Shown in pieces: positions 1 through 12,239 of a DNA stretch of 64,000 nucleotides (the stretch's first letter is position 1; each line of letters begins with the position of its first letter). Where the stretch lies: assembly GCA_030549175.1 (NCBI GenBank), contig JAUKUA010000010.1:248001-312000 (forward strand), read 5' to 3'. The position numbers were made by a program, and so were the translations under genes. The DNA is from Lasiosphaeris hirsuta. Lineage: Eukaryota > Ascomycota > Sordariomycetes > Sordariales > Lasiosphaeriaceae. The notes beneath the pieces are model-generated. The model did no database searches and had not been told where the DNA came from. It saw nothing but the letters and a program-made list of their open reading frames with translations.

Positions 1-241
1 AAAAATGCCTCACGGAGAACGTACATAGTAGCTACGTAACAATTACGCACGACCCCGCACCCTGTAGGCACTGGCTAACCACGAAGGTTCAATCCCCGAG
101 TCTAGACGATCGTAATCTCCTACCGTCAGATGTAAGCACATAAGTACGCCATCCATCGGATCACACACCGTAAACATCCGAGGACATCTCCTGTGACACA
201 CTACCAGGACAGAGGATATCAAGACATCAACACCAAGGCTG
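1..241 (-). mobile_element. Terminal part of a hAT-like DNA transposon (copy 1)
   Basis: This stretch closely matches 5473-5709 and, in reverse complement, 49781-50030, so it is a repeated terminal segment. It ends at the sequence CCAAGGCTG followed directly by TAATATTA (242-249), exactly as the copy ending at 5709 does. The rest of the element lies left of the window. The class is inferred from the 8-bp duplication around the fuller copy at 2316-5709. No transposase reading frame is visible here. Confidence 0.5.
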
Positions 242-249
242 TAATATTA

Positions 250-1575
250 TTTTTAGCCTTAAACTTACTTATAAGTTAACTAAACTATCATTTTATATTT
301 ATTAACTTTAATCTAAACTATTAAATAATAATTATAACCTAATTAGAGACACTTAGTCTTATATACTCCTTATTCTTAATTAATAATTAAAGCTCGTATT
401 ATTAGAGGGCTAATCCTTTAAATAATAAAAATAGTTCTTTATAAAAAGTACTATATCTATCTAAATCTAAGGCCGTTTCCTTAATATATATAGTTTAAAG
501 ATAAATATTACGGTAATGAAGCTACTTACTGTCATAGAACAGTTAAACTTTACTATCTTTCTTTGGTAGTACGTCTAGCTAGAGAAGACCGACATGATAG
601 ATCTGTTAGTTAGAACCTCTTATCGTTAATAGAATATATATTTAAGCCGCGGGACTAGTCGCCGACATATTGGTCCTTATAAGAGTAATCGTAAGATATG
701 TCTATATAACTTATATTATCTACGTAAGCTACTTCTTAATTGTTAATTGTCTCAGAGGTAAAAATGAAGATAGACCAGAAGATTACTCGTCAGTACGATT
801 CTTAAGTAGATCCGGATCTTACCCCGGCGTATAGTCTTCTGTTATTTTACTTAGTATTACGGGTAAGAATCCTTCGTCTTATAATGTGGTATCAGACTTC
901 CTTAGTATAGTATCTCGTCTAGCTGTTAATGTCACGTTACTTAGTAGTAAGATGGTTAGCGTACCCTTAAGTATTAGGTCTGTGGGCGGTAACGTTACCA
1001 GGGTCTATTAGGTATCCCTTGGTTCTGGCGTTTCCGCCGTTCTTAAGTACTCTGGTACTAGATAGAGACCTTTCTATATTCCTTGAAGGTAGTTATCGAC
1101 CAGAGTTTTGAAGTGCTCTTTCAGAATGTAGTTGTTAACGTTCTAGGTATTTAGATAACTGTTTTGAATAGGGCTTCTTAAGTAGGTAAATGTTCCGTTG
1201 GTAAGAAAAATTAGGCTTGTTAACGCCACGAGTACTTACTTATACTCCGGCTTTACGTTAGTTTACTACTTGACTCTTAGATTCTTAGAGTTGTAGTCGA
1301 ATACCTGTTAGGCTTCGTGGAGCTTAATAATGTATATCCGCTTGTCTTGTTGTTTTAACAGTAGGTCGCCGACTTAGTTAAGAGCCTTCGTGCAGTTAAC
1401 GTGTGTGTTGTCGTTGTTGTCTTAACAGTAGGCCGCCGACTTAGTTAAGAGCCTTCGTACTGTTGACGTTGACGTTGTTGTTGTCTTTATTACAACGTGG
1501 TATAAGCTAGTGTTGGTCCTAGAGGTATTAAATTGACTGATGAGGTCTATCCGATTCGATGGTAGGGGTATCACT
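250..1575. other. RIP-like AT-rich interior of an LTR element, no intact gene
   Basis: The sequence is rich in TA and stop codons on both strands and has no reading frame of useful length. It lies directly upstream of the 234-bp family C LTR at 1576-1809, and a short purine-rich tract (about 1560-1570) precedes that LTR. The stretch is therefore probably the decayed interior of the family C retroelement. I could not recognise any protein motif in it. Confidence 0.4.
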
Positions 1576-1809
1576 TGCTACGGTTAAAAGGACCGCTTAC
1601 GTAAGCGTTACTTTGGTAGTCCTTCACATGAACACTGACATGACATATTATATAGTAGTGTAAATAGTTTGTAAAGGATGGCCCGTTGGCAATCAGTCTG
1701 GAGGGCGCGCTGCCATTATATAGCAACGCACCCCCTGTGCTTAATTGAGCGTAGGGACTACGTACAACGGACTAACCTATCTAGGCTATCTATATTTTTC
1801 CACGTAACA
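1576..1809. repeat. Long terminal repeat, family C (copy 1)
   Basis: The 234-bp unit starts TGCTACGG and ends CACGTAACA. Close copies occur at 50840-51072, where it is a solo LTR with a 5-bp target duplication, and at about 15394-15628. The right flank (CTATATATAAG) is the interior of a family A Gypsy LTR, corresponding to about 12756 in the other LTR. This element therefore inserted into the left LTR of the Gypsy copy at 1810-13608. The matching left target duplication is outside the window. Confidence 0.75.
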
Positions 1810-2315
1810 CTATATATAAGATACATAAATACCAAAATACCTAAAGGATCTGTCCTAACTACTCATCGGTCCCGAATCTTCCTTAGCTACCTGTCTCTCG
1901 TACCTTATAAATCCGTAGTTACAAGCTAAGTAAAGCTGGCCCATTACATATTGGTCTACGGCTAGTATTAATACTTATTCCTATAGTTCTAACGGTATGG
2001 TGTCTATTACTATAGATGTTCCTTCATGTCCTTAGTACTTACGTCTACCATAAGCTACTAAGTCCTAAGGTTAGTACTTATTATAATAACGGTTTCCTTT
2101 ATGACTTATATGTGAGGGTTACAACTACTTGTTACTACTAAAGCTAGACTCTAGAGAACGTCGGGTTCTAGGTCTTCTAAAGAAATGTTAGCGATAGTAA
2201 GAAGGTCTATAATTTGAAAGACTAACTGTAGAACCTTAGCTAACTATATAGGTCCCGATTACGATATTAAAGTTAAGTAGCTCGTCTATAATGAATCTAA
2301 AGTCTAGTAATATTA

Positions 2316-5300
2316 AAAGGTAGCCTTGGTACCAACTCCACGTCCTGAAGATGTCCCCTACAAACAGCGTGTACACAACAAACAAGACGCGATCTACAAA
2401 AAACATAAAACACGTTACCGTGTCTCACATTGACAATGCCGAACGTATCAGTTGGACTGTCGTAATTGTTCGACATAAGTTCTCCTTCTGTCGTAGAGAT
2501 ACTAGGCTCCTAAGATTCCCTCAATTCATTCATCGTACCAGATTCATCTTTCAATGTACACGCTTAACCAAGAGATAGCCCATCTCTAAACCCGTCTAGT
2601 CTGTTCGTGACATAATCCGAACAGCTAGAACGTGATATATCCAAACCGGCAGTTACACCAAAAGGCCCAGAAGGAATAGTATGGTACGTGACGTAGCTAG
2701 ACAACGTTATAATACCTACCAGAAAAAAACGTGATTTCTACTTAACTGCCAAATCAGTTTTTCTCACATATCCCAGATACCTACTAGACACAGATATATT
2801 TAACGCGGCAATGAACTCGTTCGGATTCGAGGATTACTTTATAGTACGTAAGAGTTATTAAAACGGGACCCCGTACTTTCACGTGATCGGGATCTTCCCT
2901 AAAACAAAAAATATAAAAAATATCTACTACTTCGACATCAGCCGATACTACCTGTAGATCGGTAAAACTCGGAGTCCTATCGTAACGTAGAAATATCTCT
3001 ACAAAAAAGAAGATAGATCCGAACATATCGGTAACGACCTTGTTATCTTAAAAACGGCTTAGGTTGTAATATAAGATAACGTATAGAAAGATACCACCAA
3101 AGCCGAAATAAAAGATAACCTCTTTAAAACGTTAAAAATAGGTATACTATAATAGTTTATATGTTTATATATTAATATTAAAGCTTATATGAACAATATA
3201 TTTAAGGCTAAATATAAATAATACGTCTTACTACAATTAGACAATCTTTAAGAAATTTTAGAAGAAATAATAGAATAGATAGAAAAAAACCTCTATAACT
3301 TATTACATAAGTACTCTCGTATAACAAAGTATATTACTTAGGTATCTTCTATCAGATATTTTAAGCTTATTATTATCGAAATGTAAGATTTCTCTCTTCT
3401 CTTCTAGAAAGGTCTCTTCTTAAATTCTAAAATAAAATATTATTAAGTTACTTAGGAGATATCTCTCTCTCGTTTAGATACTTAAAATATAAAAATAAAT
3501 TTGAGACTTAGTAACTAACTTTTTCTTAATAAGACTAAAATTATTAATTTTATTTAGTCTAATAAAGTTATAAAAAGTAATATAGATATAAAATTTAAGT
3601 AACTATTATTATATATAAAGATATTAAAATAATATATTACTTAATAAGATTAAAAAATATTTTATTAAGTAATAACGATATATATTAATATTATAAATAA
3701 ATTCTAAGATATTAAACTTCTTTTATATATATAAATAAATATAAACTAAAGATAGAAGTTACTAAATAAGAGTTACTATATATTTATATTTATAATAAGA
3801 ACCTAAGAGAATTATATAATAAAATTAACATAGATTAGTTAGAAAGAAATTATATTTTTATCGAAATTACTAGCCTTCTTTTTATAAAATAAGTATTACT
3901 AAGAATATTTATCTTAGTATAAGATAGATTAGAAAGGTTTTTATTATAAATCGAAGAAGATAAGAAATATCTATAGTTATTTAGTTATTTTTTCTTTAAT
4001 ATATAATAGTCTTAACCTTATTAATGTTAATAATTAATAAAATAATTCTTATAATATCTTTCTTTCCTTATGTTATAATAATAATAGATATCTTTAACTA
4101 CGATATACCGAAATAAGATGACTTTATAGAAATATCCGTATCTTTTATCTTTAACTTTACTTTTAACATAACTAATAGTTACTTTACTTATATATAAGAA
4201 ATATTAAATAAAATATAAAACATAACACTTATATATTAAATAATATCTAAAGTATAGTTTACCTACTAAATATTATTTAAACTATTATTACTTACTATAA
4301 CTTTTTTCTCTTAAGTAAGTTAAATAAAAAAAGATTAAAACTTTAATATTAACATATCATATAGTTTATAAATAAAACTCTTATTTAATTAAATATATAT
4401 CTTAACTTCCTTTCTTACTAATTAATATATAAAGAGATATATATCTATATAAGTTAGTAACCCCTTATCAAAAAATAAATATATATAATCTAAAGTCTAC
4501 GGCTTTTTATTAAGTAATAAGACTTAAGTAGACAAGAAGAGTTAAGTATTATCCTTTAGTATAATCTTATTAAAATCATATTATAAACGAACTCTATATT
4601 AATATAGAAAACGGTTAAAACATTAAAATCTTAACATAGTAAGTCTAAGAATAAATAACATTAAACTATAGCTTTATCTTATATATTTTAATTATATTTA
4701 TATTAATATTGTCGCTTTGTAATATCTTCGAACTAAGAACTAAGAGGACATAAAAATCCGTACTAATATATATATCTCTAAAAAATTATAAATAGTCCTT
4801 ATCGTATAAATACTATTTAACATGTTTCGTAATACTAATAACTACTTTAAACTTATAAACGAACTAATAACTAAATATATTAAAGTGGCATCTCCATTAA
4901 GAACCGTTTAAAATCTCCTAACCTATTATTAACGATATAAGAGAGATAAAGAAACGGAACGGTAGTTAGTACGGCCGAAAAGAATCCTAATTAACTAACT
5001 ACTAATCACATAGTAAGTTAAGAAGATAACAGTAGCGGTTTTAAAGTAAGATTAACCCGTACATCTAACCGAAAGAAAATACATAATATAAGTATCTACG
5101 AAGTCGAACCTAAGAGTCGTATACTAACGGGAAGAAAGACATTCGGTAAGAAAACTAAAATAATCGTATCAATACCGCCGATAGGGACGTCGTCGATACG
5201 ACGAAAACCGTACGGTATGATATATAGAACGATATGGGTGACGATAGGGACGACGAAAACCTCCTCGCCGGTAACGTAGATAAGACATGAGAACTGACAA

Positions 5301-5709
5301 AAAATTTCTAAGGGAACGGTTCACATATAAGGAGTTGATATAAGAGGAAAAAAAGAACAAGGAGACGGAGGCCAAATGGCCAAGTGGTTAACCACTTAAC
5401 CATAACGCGAGAGGTTCGGTTGATATTTTGCCGATGTGACAAATCGTCCCATGTATACACCAATTGAAAAAATGCCTCACGGAGAACGTACATAGTGGCT
5501 ACGTAACAATTACACACGACCCCGCACCCTATAGGCACTAGCCAACCACGAAGGTTCAATCTCCCGAGTCTAGACAATCGTAATCTCCCACCGTCGGATG
5601 TAGGCACACAAGTACGCCATCTATCGGATCACACACCGTAAACATCCGAGGACATCTCCTATGACATACTGCTAGGACAGAGGACATCAGAACATCAACA
5701 CCAAGGCTG
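2316..5709. mobile_element. hAT-like DNA transposon, 3.4 kb, degenerate
   Basis: The 3,394-bp insertion is flanked by the 8-bp repeat TAATATTA, the duplication size typical of hAT transposons. Short inverted ends are visible: TAGCCTTGGT near the left (2321) and, reversed, CAGCCTTGGT at the right (to 5709). Five extra bases (AAAGG) precede the left inverted end and are unexplained. The right 550 bp recur at 49781-50340 (inverted), and the last 240 bp recur at 1-241. The middle (about 3050-5150) is extremely AT-rich with no readable transposase, so the family call rests on ends and duplication only. Confidence 0.55.
5365..5440 (+). promoter_or_regulatory. tRNA-like Pol III A/B box pair inside the hAT-like end
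   Basis: TGGCCAAGTGG (about 5378) matches the tRNA A-box consensus, and GAGGTTCGGTTGA about 33 bp downstream resembles a B box. The homologous segment at 50075-50130 (reversed) keeps recognisable versions of both. A second B-box-like stretch, GGTTCAATC, lies at about 5549, and the copy at about 86 reads GGTTCAATCCCC. I see no cloverleaf that folds into a real tRNA, so this is a tRNA-derived or chance Pol III promoter, not a tRNA gene. Confidence 0.3.
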
Positions 5710-6064
5710 TAATATTACTTAGTGTGGGTGAGGTCTACTATGTAGCTACTTTAACTTATAGATAGTTTGAGGTATCTTATCACGACCTATGGTCATATTT
5801 AAGGATCTATTAACTTATATATAGGCCGAATAAGCTACTAACTATATAATAAGGTATATCCTGAGGTTAAGTTATATTATAGTAATTTTCTTAGTAGAGG
5901 TTAAACCAATTGGTTTAGTTCCTAACTCTACACTGACTTATAAAGATCTTAACAAGTTACTGTGGATCCGTAATATTATATAAGTATATAGTATATACTG
6001 GTAGTATGGCTTGGTTAAGGAGATTAGTAACCTTATTAACCTAGGTAAGCCTACTAATATAATA

Positions 6065-9000
6065 TTATCCTTTCTTCTAGAAAGAATCACTCTAAGTTTC
6101 TAGGTTAATAACCCAGGGTCCTTAGGCTTATATAGATATTTGACGTAGAAATCTTACAGTTTCTAAATGTTAGAGAAGTACTTATATAATTTCTAAGTCT
6201 AATCTTTTCCTTTGGGATATCTATCTTATTTAATAAGATATTTTACTATCCTTTTCTTAATACGGGAGTTTATAATTTCTTTTACTACAAATTCTTTAAG
6301 GTAAATTTCTCTTACTTGCTTTAAGATCTAAATAGGGTTAAGGATCGACTAAGAGCCGGTTCAGAAAGGTTCAATAAGAGATATATGAAAGGTAAGGTAA
6401 ATCTTCTAACGCTTCAGAAGTTCGAGTTTTATAGCTATGGGAAATATTATCTTAAAGATTTTAAATAAGTCGAGTAACTTCTTATCTAACTTCTTAGATA
6501 GTCTTTTGGTCTTGATATTTTTAACGTTAAATATTACTAATTATTTTTTAAAAAAGAATACTTCTATTCGCTTCTTATTTATGTACTTTTTTATCCGTTC
6601 TTAAGATTCTTTAAGGATGTTGTAAAGGTTTTTATAAACCGTTGTTATCTAGTATACCATGATTTCGCTATGTAGGTTACGTGTAGATTTGTTAGGTAGA
6701 TTATTAATGGCTAGATAACATCTATAGTTAGTATAGAAAGGAGATTTACTAATAGAAGTTGATCTAGCGTTATTCCATATAAATTCGGCTGTAGGTAGTA
6801 GGATATCTCAGGTATTTATCTTATAGTTAATGAAGGCTTTGAGATAAGCCTCGATATATTAATTAAGATATTTAGTTTGGCCGTTTGTCTTAGGGTAAAA
6901 AGAGGTTAATATCTTTAGCTTAACTCCTATGTACTTAAGAAAATCACACCAAAGGTTTACGTTAAACTGTAAGTCTTAATCAGAGATAATACCAGTAGAT
7001 ATATTATAATACTTCCAATATTTGTAAGTAAAGAGTAGAATTAAGTCTTTTATCTTCTTAGTGTTATCTTTTAAAAGGATGAAATGTATTATTTTAGTAA
7101 AGATATCGATAATAACTTAGATAGAACTATATCTGTTAAAGAGAGGAAAGTCTATTATGAAGTTTATTAAAATAAGCCTCTAAGGAAAATATTCTAACTT
7201 AATAAAATAAAACAGTCCAAAAGAAAAGTGACGTCTTAACTTATTACTTTGATACTCGTAACAAAAGTGTATAAACTTAGTGACGTCTTTCTTAAGGTTT
7301 TATTAGAACATGTACCGTCTAATAAGCTTAACGGTCTTTTCTATGTCTATGTAGCTTACTACTTTAATATTGTGTTCGGAACAGATGATCTAGATCTTAA
7401 GTTCCTTATTATTAAGGATCTAAATACGATTTTTCACGAACAAAGCTCTATCTTCGTTCTTTATATCTTTTCTAAGGGAAACTAAGGCCTTTTAATACAT
7501 TTCGTCTGTTAAGATAGCTACTTTGATTTATTCGAAGAATTTTTCATTTTATTTTAATATTAGAATATTATATAAACGAACTTTTAGAAATATAAACGTT
7601 AATGTCTCTAAGTAAGAAAAATGCTCTTTATTTAAAATGGAGGTTATTAGTTAGCTTTTATCCCCCCCTTCCAGAAGGTACTCTTCGTACCACGAGAGAG
7701 TATCTACCTTAGTATTCTATATACCGGGACGGAAATTAATAACGAAGTTGAAGATAATGAGTTACTGAGCCTAGCGGGTTTAGTAGTGGTTAAGAACTTT
7801 TATGGTCTAGAAGTATTCTAGATTTCGATACGATATTTAGCCCCCTCTAGGTAATATCTCTAACGTTAGAAAGAGTTAATTATTATAAGAAGTTCCTTGT
7901 CGTAGATCTTATAGTTAATTTTTACGAGAATAAGTTTCCTAGAGTAAAAGGTTATAAGATAATTCTTATCGTTATCTTATTTCTATGATATAATTAAGCT
8001 AAGTATATAATTAAAGATATCTAGTTCGACTATAGGTGGTTTATTAAGATCGAAATAAACTAAAATGGGTACTTTCGTAAAGACTATCTTTAACGCTTAA
8101 AACATTATGTTTATCTAGTTTGTCTACTTCTAAGATTTCTAAGTTAGGTTTATAGAATCTGTAAGTAGTTTGACAATATATAAGTAGTCCTTGATATGAT
8201 ATCTATAGAAGTTTGTAAATTTATCAAATTACTAAACTCCTTTTACCGATTTAGGCTATTTCTATGAGAAGATATATTCTATCTTATCCTTTAATATTAC
8301 GATATCTTTAGTACTAATGATATAGCCTAGGTACTTGAGTTCTTTAGTATCTTATATATACTTCGAGAGATTTATAACAAAGTTATATTTTTACAGCTGT
8401 TTAAGTACCTTGATCATAATCTTATCGTACTCTTTTTTCGAATGAACATAGATAAGAAGGCCGTTAATATAAGATAAGAGGCCTTAGTCGATAAGGTCTT
8501 AAAATATATGATTTATCATACCTTAGAAGGTAGTAGAATTATTAATAAGGCCGAAAGATATTATATTAAACTTAAAAAGGCCCTAACAGGTTCAGAACGT
8601 TATTTTCTACTCGTAGCCTTCCTTTATCTAAATCAAGTTAAAACTTAACTTCAAATCTATCTTTATAAAGATAACAGATCTAACAAGGATATCTTATAGT
8701 TCGGTAATAAGAGATAACGGGTAATAGTTCTTAATGGTTCATTTGTTAATCTTTGGATAGTTAACTATAAAACGGAGATTCTCTAGATCCCTAGTAGTTA
8801 CCTTTTCTATAGATACTTCTTTGTTAACAAAGAAGATAGGCAAAGAATAAGGTAACTTCAATTTCTATATCTTATCTTCTAAGAGTATTTAGTTTAACTA
8901 TTTATAAAGGATCTTCTTTTCTAGATATGACATAAGATAGATAAGTTCCTAAGGAAGTTTCTTATCTCCTATTATATTAATTACATAGTCTCATGGCTAG

Positions 9001-12000
9001 TAGTCTAGAAGTTACTAAGTTACTTTAGCAGATACTAAAGGTAAAAATATTTTAAATCTTTCGGAGATTTTCGAGATGTAGGATATCATAACACTGGCGA
9101 TAGAGCTCTTCTTTCCTAAAACTACAAAAGAGGTACAGTTTTAACGATAATAATCTAAGACAAAGGTTACCTTCGTGGTATCAAGATCTCACAGGTAGTC
9201 CAGCTAGTATTATTATAGCTACTAATATAATAAAAAAACGTTATATTCTTTATCGAGGAGTGAGATTTTGAACGAGATGTACGAGAAATGTTTTACTTAG
9301 TGTTGTAGAACGATTTCCTTAATATAGGTCTTTCCGGAATCGAGATTAATAGTCGTATTAAAAGCCTCTAAGGGTTTTAGTATCGTTTTAACTACGTAAG
9401 AAATGGAACATTTCTTAACGAGGTCTTTGCTTATAACCGGGCCAGAGGCTCTGAGGTTAAGAAGCGCTTAGACAGAGATTTCCTTAGCTCTATAGTAAAT
9501 AATCGTTATAATATAATTCGTAGCTTTACTTAACCTTCTTAAGAGAAGGCTCCTTTTCGGCTTTAGCCTCCGTTCGTGGTTTGGGAGAGAATCTCTCCTT
9601 AAGTAGAGAGTTAGGATAGATACACCTCTTAGTAAAGATTATAGTAATCTGAGGTATAGATCCCAATGTCGTAAGGTTCGGAATGTTCGTTAAAAATCCA
9701 ACGGGTCGCTGTTATTAGATAGTTCAACTATACGAGGAAAAAGCTTAGGGTAATTTACTTTTATCATAGTAACGATTTTAACCTTCTTAACGGATCAAGA
9801 TATTATATCTTTAACTTTATTACTATTGTTAGCCAGCCTTTTCTACTTTAGTTTAGCTCTAGAGATTTTTTCGGAAGGTTTAGAAATTTCCTTACCTCCT
9901 TCAGTCTTCTTACTATAATACTTAAGAATGTTATAGCCTTACTATCTATAGTGATAGTATCTTTTACTTACTTTATATTTGTCGAAGTCGGCTTAGTTTA
10001 CTTTAATAATAACCTCTTTATAAGTTTTCTAATACTTATTACGGGTAGGTGCCGGCGTCTTGTCTTTACAATCTTATTGTTTTTACTTCGGGTCTTTTTT
10101 TACCTTCTTTGTAAGTATTAGATCAGAACGGAAGCTAGAGGTGTTAATATCTCTTTATGATTATCCCTCTTCAAACGTTCCTTATTATTTGAAGTAGACT
10201 CTCCTTTTCTTTACTTAGTCTTATAAGTGATTTTATGATTCTTTGTTATATTCTCGTAAATTAGACTAGCCATAATAACTACCTCTAAGAAGTCGGCGTC
10301 TTTAGTAAGAAGATATCTCGTTCGTAAGTAAATTATATTAATTACGACTTCGGAGATAGCAGTCGTAACTAATAACTATAAGGCTTAGCCACTGAGGTCG
10401 ATAAAGTAATTAAGTTTTTATAATTTAGTAATATACTATTTACGTCTTTATTATATATTATGGCCTTTATAGACTTATAGTCCTTAGCTTTATATACGGG
10501 GTTACGAAAGCGTTCGATAATAGCGGCAGTATAGTTATTTCATTAATTTACTAAGCTAAGCTTTTCGATCCATGAACCCCTCTTTTGATATTATTTGAAG
10601 ATAATATCTTTAGTAAAAGTACTGATAAAATTAATTTTAGCTTTATCGTCGAAGAAACTTTATTTGTAAACATTAAAATACTTCTTAATAAAGTGTTACT
10701 AAGTTTTAAACTTAGTCTTATCTTTTTATTATACTTCTTAGGTTTTACTATAGTTACAGTAGTACCCTAATTATAGAAGTTATAAATTATAATAGTATGT
10801 TTATATATTATTGTCTAGTTCATGTAGATAAGATCGAGAAAAACTACTATAAGGTTGAGAGAAGGTTGTGGTAATAGGTTCTAGGAGTTTAGACCCGGAG
10901 GTCCTAGGGGTTCCGGAGGCTGTGGTAGGCCTTCTAGGAGTCTAGGAAGGCCTAGAAGCCCTCTTAGGGGACTAGGTAATCTAGAAAGTCCTCTTAAGAA
11001 TAGATTACCTCTAGGTAGGGAACTCTAATAATTGGGATTGTCGCCTAAGTCGTTACTATTATTACTACTTGGGGGCGGTAGTAAAGTAGTTACTCTTAAG
11101 TAGTTGTTAAGAAGTAAAGTTCTTCCTTCTTCTTTACTTCTTATCTTAACATCAAAGTTTTATATATTATCGAGTTATCTTTGGGCTCTAGCTAAGATCT
11201 CTCAGGTTACTCTTTGTTAGAAATTATGATTAAAAAGAGAATTTTCGTTATCGTCAAAGTATTAAGTAGAAGTTGATTTCTTCGACAGTTATAACATCTA
11301 TCGGAAAGGTTCGACAGAGGGTAACTTTTATAAACGGGTCATAACCTTTTAGATAATTTGTTTTATATTATAAAGTCTTATTATGTTTATTTAAGTCACG
11401 AGTATTTCTTCGACAAAGGTTTTCGAATAAGCTTTAAGCTAATTAAATAACTTTTGTTTTTTTAGGGTCTATAAAGCTTCTAGCTGTTAGAGAGCTATGA
11501 GAGAGTTAAGTTATCTCTAGGCTATAATAGACTAATGACTGATTTTAATATTATAATAATCTTACTTAGTTTACTTTTCTTCTTAGATCTAGAGGAGTTT
11601 CTTAACCTAAATAAGCTCGTTATTTTATTCTTATACTTATTACGCTTATTTCCATACTTATTGTTCCGTTTATCGTTTCTATTTAAAAATGTCCTTATGG
11701 AGGGCTTTGGTTTGAGTGACGATGAGAGTAAGAGACTTTCATTGTTAAATATCTTTTATAGCGTATTAAGAAAGTCTTTCGTTAACCTTAATACTAAAAG
11801 ACGTGTAAGAGGCCTTAAGTTTCTGTCAGATCACTTCTAAGACATACTAATTCTTCTTAACATATTAAACTATAGAATTATAGTCTGAAAAAAGGGCTGA
11901 GAACATTAAGGCGAACGAGTTTAGCTTTTTCTTATTATCCTTAGTACTAGTTACAAAGAGATAAAACTCTTAGTAGACCTAAGTAACTTAATAATAAAGG

Positions 12001-12239
12001 TCAACAAACTATTAAGGTAGCTTAGTAATAAACTGAGAGCTTAAGAAGATTGTTAGAAATTTCTTAATAGCTATTATATTTATCTTAGGAGGTTCCTAGA
12101 TCATAAGGTCGATACTAGGGAAAGGTTTAATTACCTTTCTTTATAAAATAGCCAAGTATAAAGATCCATCAGCTATTATAAATAATAATAAGAGGTAGAC
12201 TAAAAGATTTTAAGTTAATAAATAAGAAAAAAGATTATC
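6065..12239 (-). pseudogene. Gypsy gag-pol interior, RIP-inactivated
   Basis: Reading the minus strand at about 8420-8582 gives an RT-like run. It contains SFGLINNSTTF (family pattern PFGLxNAPxTF) and then YINGLLIYVHSKKEYD in place of the YxDD block, with in-frame stops between them. At about 9930-9990 (minus) a zinc-knuckle pattern is recognisable with Tyr or stop in the Cys positions, as TGT-to-TAT RIP would give. The same stretches occur at the matching place in 53028-59095. Integrase and protease were not securely located. No functional product is expected. Confidence 0.75.

Larger units (their letters stand above)
1810..6064 (-). repeat. Left (3') LTR of Gypsy copy 1, split by a hAT-like insertion
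   Basis: 1810-2315 matches about 12756-13261 of the right LTR, and 5710-6064 matches about 13254-13608. The two halves meet at the same point on either side of the 3.4-kb insertion 2316-5709, with TAATATTA present on both sides (2308-2315 and 5710-5717). The LTR's first 500 bp are missing because a family C element inserted at 1809/1810. Its inner end reads TATAATA where the unmutated family end is TGTGACA, consistent with RIP. Confidence 0.8.

Noticed and set aside
60..130. Possible tRNA gene based on a GGTTCAATCCCC B-box-like motif
   Set aside because: No acceptor stem or anticodon arm can be folded around it; it is part of a repeated transposon end.
5169..5375. Arg/Tyr-rich 68-residue frame with RRPYRHPYR repeats
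   Set aside because: It lies in the degraded hAT-like element, reads a low-complexity run and has no homologous intact frame in the copy at 50.2 kb.
7249..7485. 78-residue plus-strand frame in the Gypsy interior
   Set aside because: The element codes on the minus strand; this is an antisense frame in RIP-altered DNA and its counterpart in copy 2 is not open.
11535..11840. 101-residue plus-strand Leu/Phe-rich frame
   Set aside because: The apparent hydrophobicity comes from AT-rich codons in RIP-mutated sequence; the homologous stretch near 58.4 kb is interrupted by stops.
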